A DNA stretch of 5,230 bases, taken from the NCBI GenBank assembly GCA_030425055.1, contig JAUHVN010000207.1, positions 1 to 5,230 of the forward strand, in the 5' to 3' direction. Below are positions 4,722 through 5,230 of the stretch, piece by piece. The notes below the pieces were generated by a model, which made no database searches, was not told where the DNA came from, and saw only the letters and a program-made list of their open reading frames with translations. The position numbers and the translations under genes were made by a program. Each line of letters opens with the position of its first letter. The first letter of the stretch is position 1. Origin of the DNA: Actinomycetes bacterium (GTDB lineage: Bacteria > Actinomycetota > Actinomycetes > Actinomycetales > Microbacteriaceae).

Positions 4722-5230
4722 CCCCGCACCGCCTTCTCGGAGCACTGGCCGTCGCCGGCGCAGGCGCGATCGTCCTTGCCGGCTGCGTCGCGAAGTCGGA
4801 TGTCGCCGCAGCCGACGCGCTGACCGTGACCTCGACCGCCGACGGATGCGACGTGTCCTCCGCGACCGCGTCGAGCGGAACGCTCGCGTTCGACGTCACC
4901 AACTCGGGTGACGACGTGACGGAGTTCTATCTGCTGGCCGACGACGGGCTGCGCATCGTCGGCGAGGTCGAGAACATCGCGCCCGGCGCATCGCGCACGC
5001 TCACCGTCGTCGCCCAGCCCGGCGAGTACTTCACGCTGTGCAAGCCGGGGATGCTCGGCGAGGGCGTCGGACGCACCGCGTTCACCGTGAGCGGCGACGC
5101 GGTCGCGATCGACGGACCCGATGCCGAGCAGATGCAGCAGGCGGTCGACCTGTACGCGGCGTTCGTCAAGGACCAGGTCGAGAACCTCGTACCGCAGGTC
5201 GACGAGCTCGTCACCGCGTACGCCTCGGGC
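4718..5230 (+). CDS. efeO: Iron-uptake lipoprotein EfeO, N-terminal part (cut by window edge)
   Basis: EfeO is the extracytoplasmic partner of EfeU that binds iron and hands it to the permease. The frame runs open for 171 residues to the window end, so the C-terminus is missing. A lipoprotein signal peptide ends in lipobox LAGC with Cys23 as the probable lipid-attachment site, anchoring the protein on the outer face of the membrane. A cupredoxin-like domain follows (about 34-126). It has the Cys of ADGCDV (Cys44), GEVENIAPGASRTL (82-95) and PGEYFTLC (101-108, Cys108), matching the cysteine and acidic metal-site positions I recall from E. coli EfeO. From about residue 137, QMQQAVDLYAAFVKDQVENLVPQVDELVTAY looks like the first helix of the M75/imelysin-like domain. 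The gene is read with efeU from one iron-regulated promoter. efeB (haem peroxidase) is expected next but is not in view. Confidence 0.92.
   Translation, partial: MTPHRLLGALAVAGAGAIVLAGCVAKSDVAAADALTVTSTADGCDVSSATASSGTLAFDVTNSGDDVTEFYLLADDGLRIVGEVENIAPGASRTLTVVAQPGEYFTLCKPGMLGEGVGRTAFTVSGDAVAIDGPDAEQMQQAVDLYAAFVKDQVENLVPQVDELVTAYASG

Noticed and set aside
1879..5055. Repeated GGATGC/GCATCC words through the window
   Set aside because: A hand count finds about ten scattered copies with no fixed spacing or strand bias. This is probably lineage codon and word preference rather than a functional site.
1..5230. tRNA genes, CRISPR arrays, toxin-antitoxin pairs, phage genes
   Set aside because: I looked on both strands and found no repeat-spacer pattern, tRNA-like segment or small paired genes. 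Nearly all of the window is accounted for by the listed features.

Overview
The window is high-GC DNA from an actinobacterium. Microbacteriaceae, perhaps Microbacterium, is my best guess. It rests on overall protein character, TANNNT-type -10 elements, a candidate leaderless gene and a DtxR/IdeR-type iron operator. The genus is inferred from memory of such genomes, not from a search.

Layout. Positions 23-1398 hold a complete insertion sequence. Its single DDE transposase gene is on the minus strand, and each end carries two copies of the terminal repeat. Its right end lies only about 30 bp before the -10 element of rpsO (ribosomal protein S15, 1525-1794). rpsO has its own leader and a strong hairpin terminator at 1835-1862. 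Next is a short-chain dehydrogenase/reductase gene (1892-2587). It appears to have lost roughly 75-80 internal residues in frame, including the catalytic Ser and Tyr-x-x-x-Lys. It converges with a minus-strand gene for an isopenicillin N synthase-like Fe(II)/2-oxoglutarate oxygenase (2607-3629), which looks leaderless.

The last third is the start of an EfeUOB iron-uptake operon. efeU (FTR1-type permease, 3783-4721) overlaps the start of efeO (cupredoxin-containing lipoprotein, 4718 to the window edge, cut off). A 19-bp DtxR/IdeR-like box sits in the efeU promoter, so the pair is probably repressed by iron. efeB is expected beyond the edge but cannot be seen.

The genes fall into independent units: a mobile element, a ribosomal protein gene, a probably inactive reductase, a stand-alone oxygenase and an iron-import operon. 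I see no evidence of a wholly new system. The most notable points are the doubled IS ends, the IS insertion hard against the rpsO promoter, the gutted SDR gene and the iron box.
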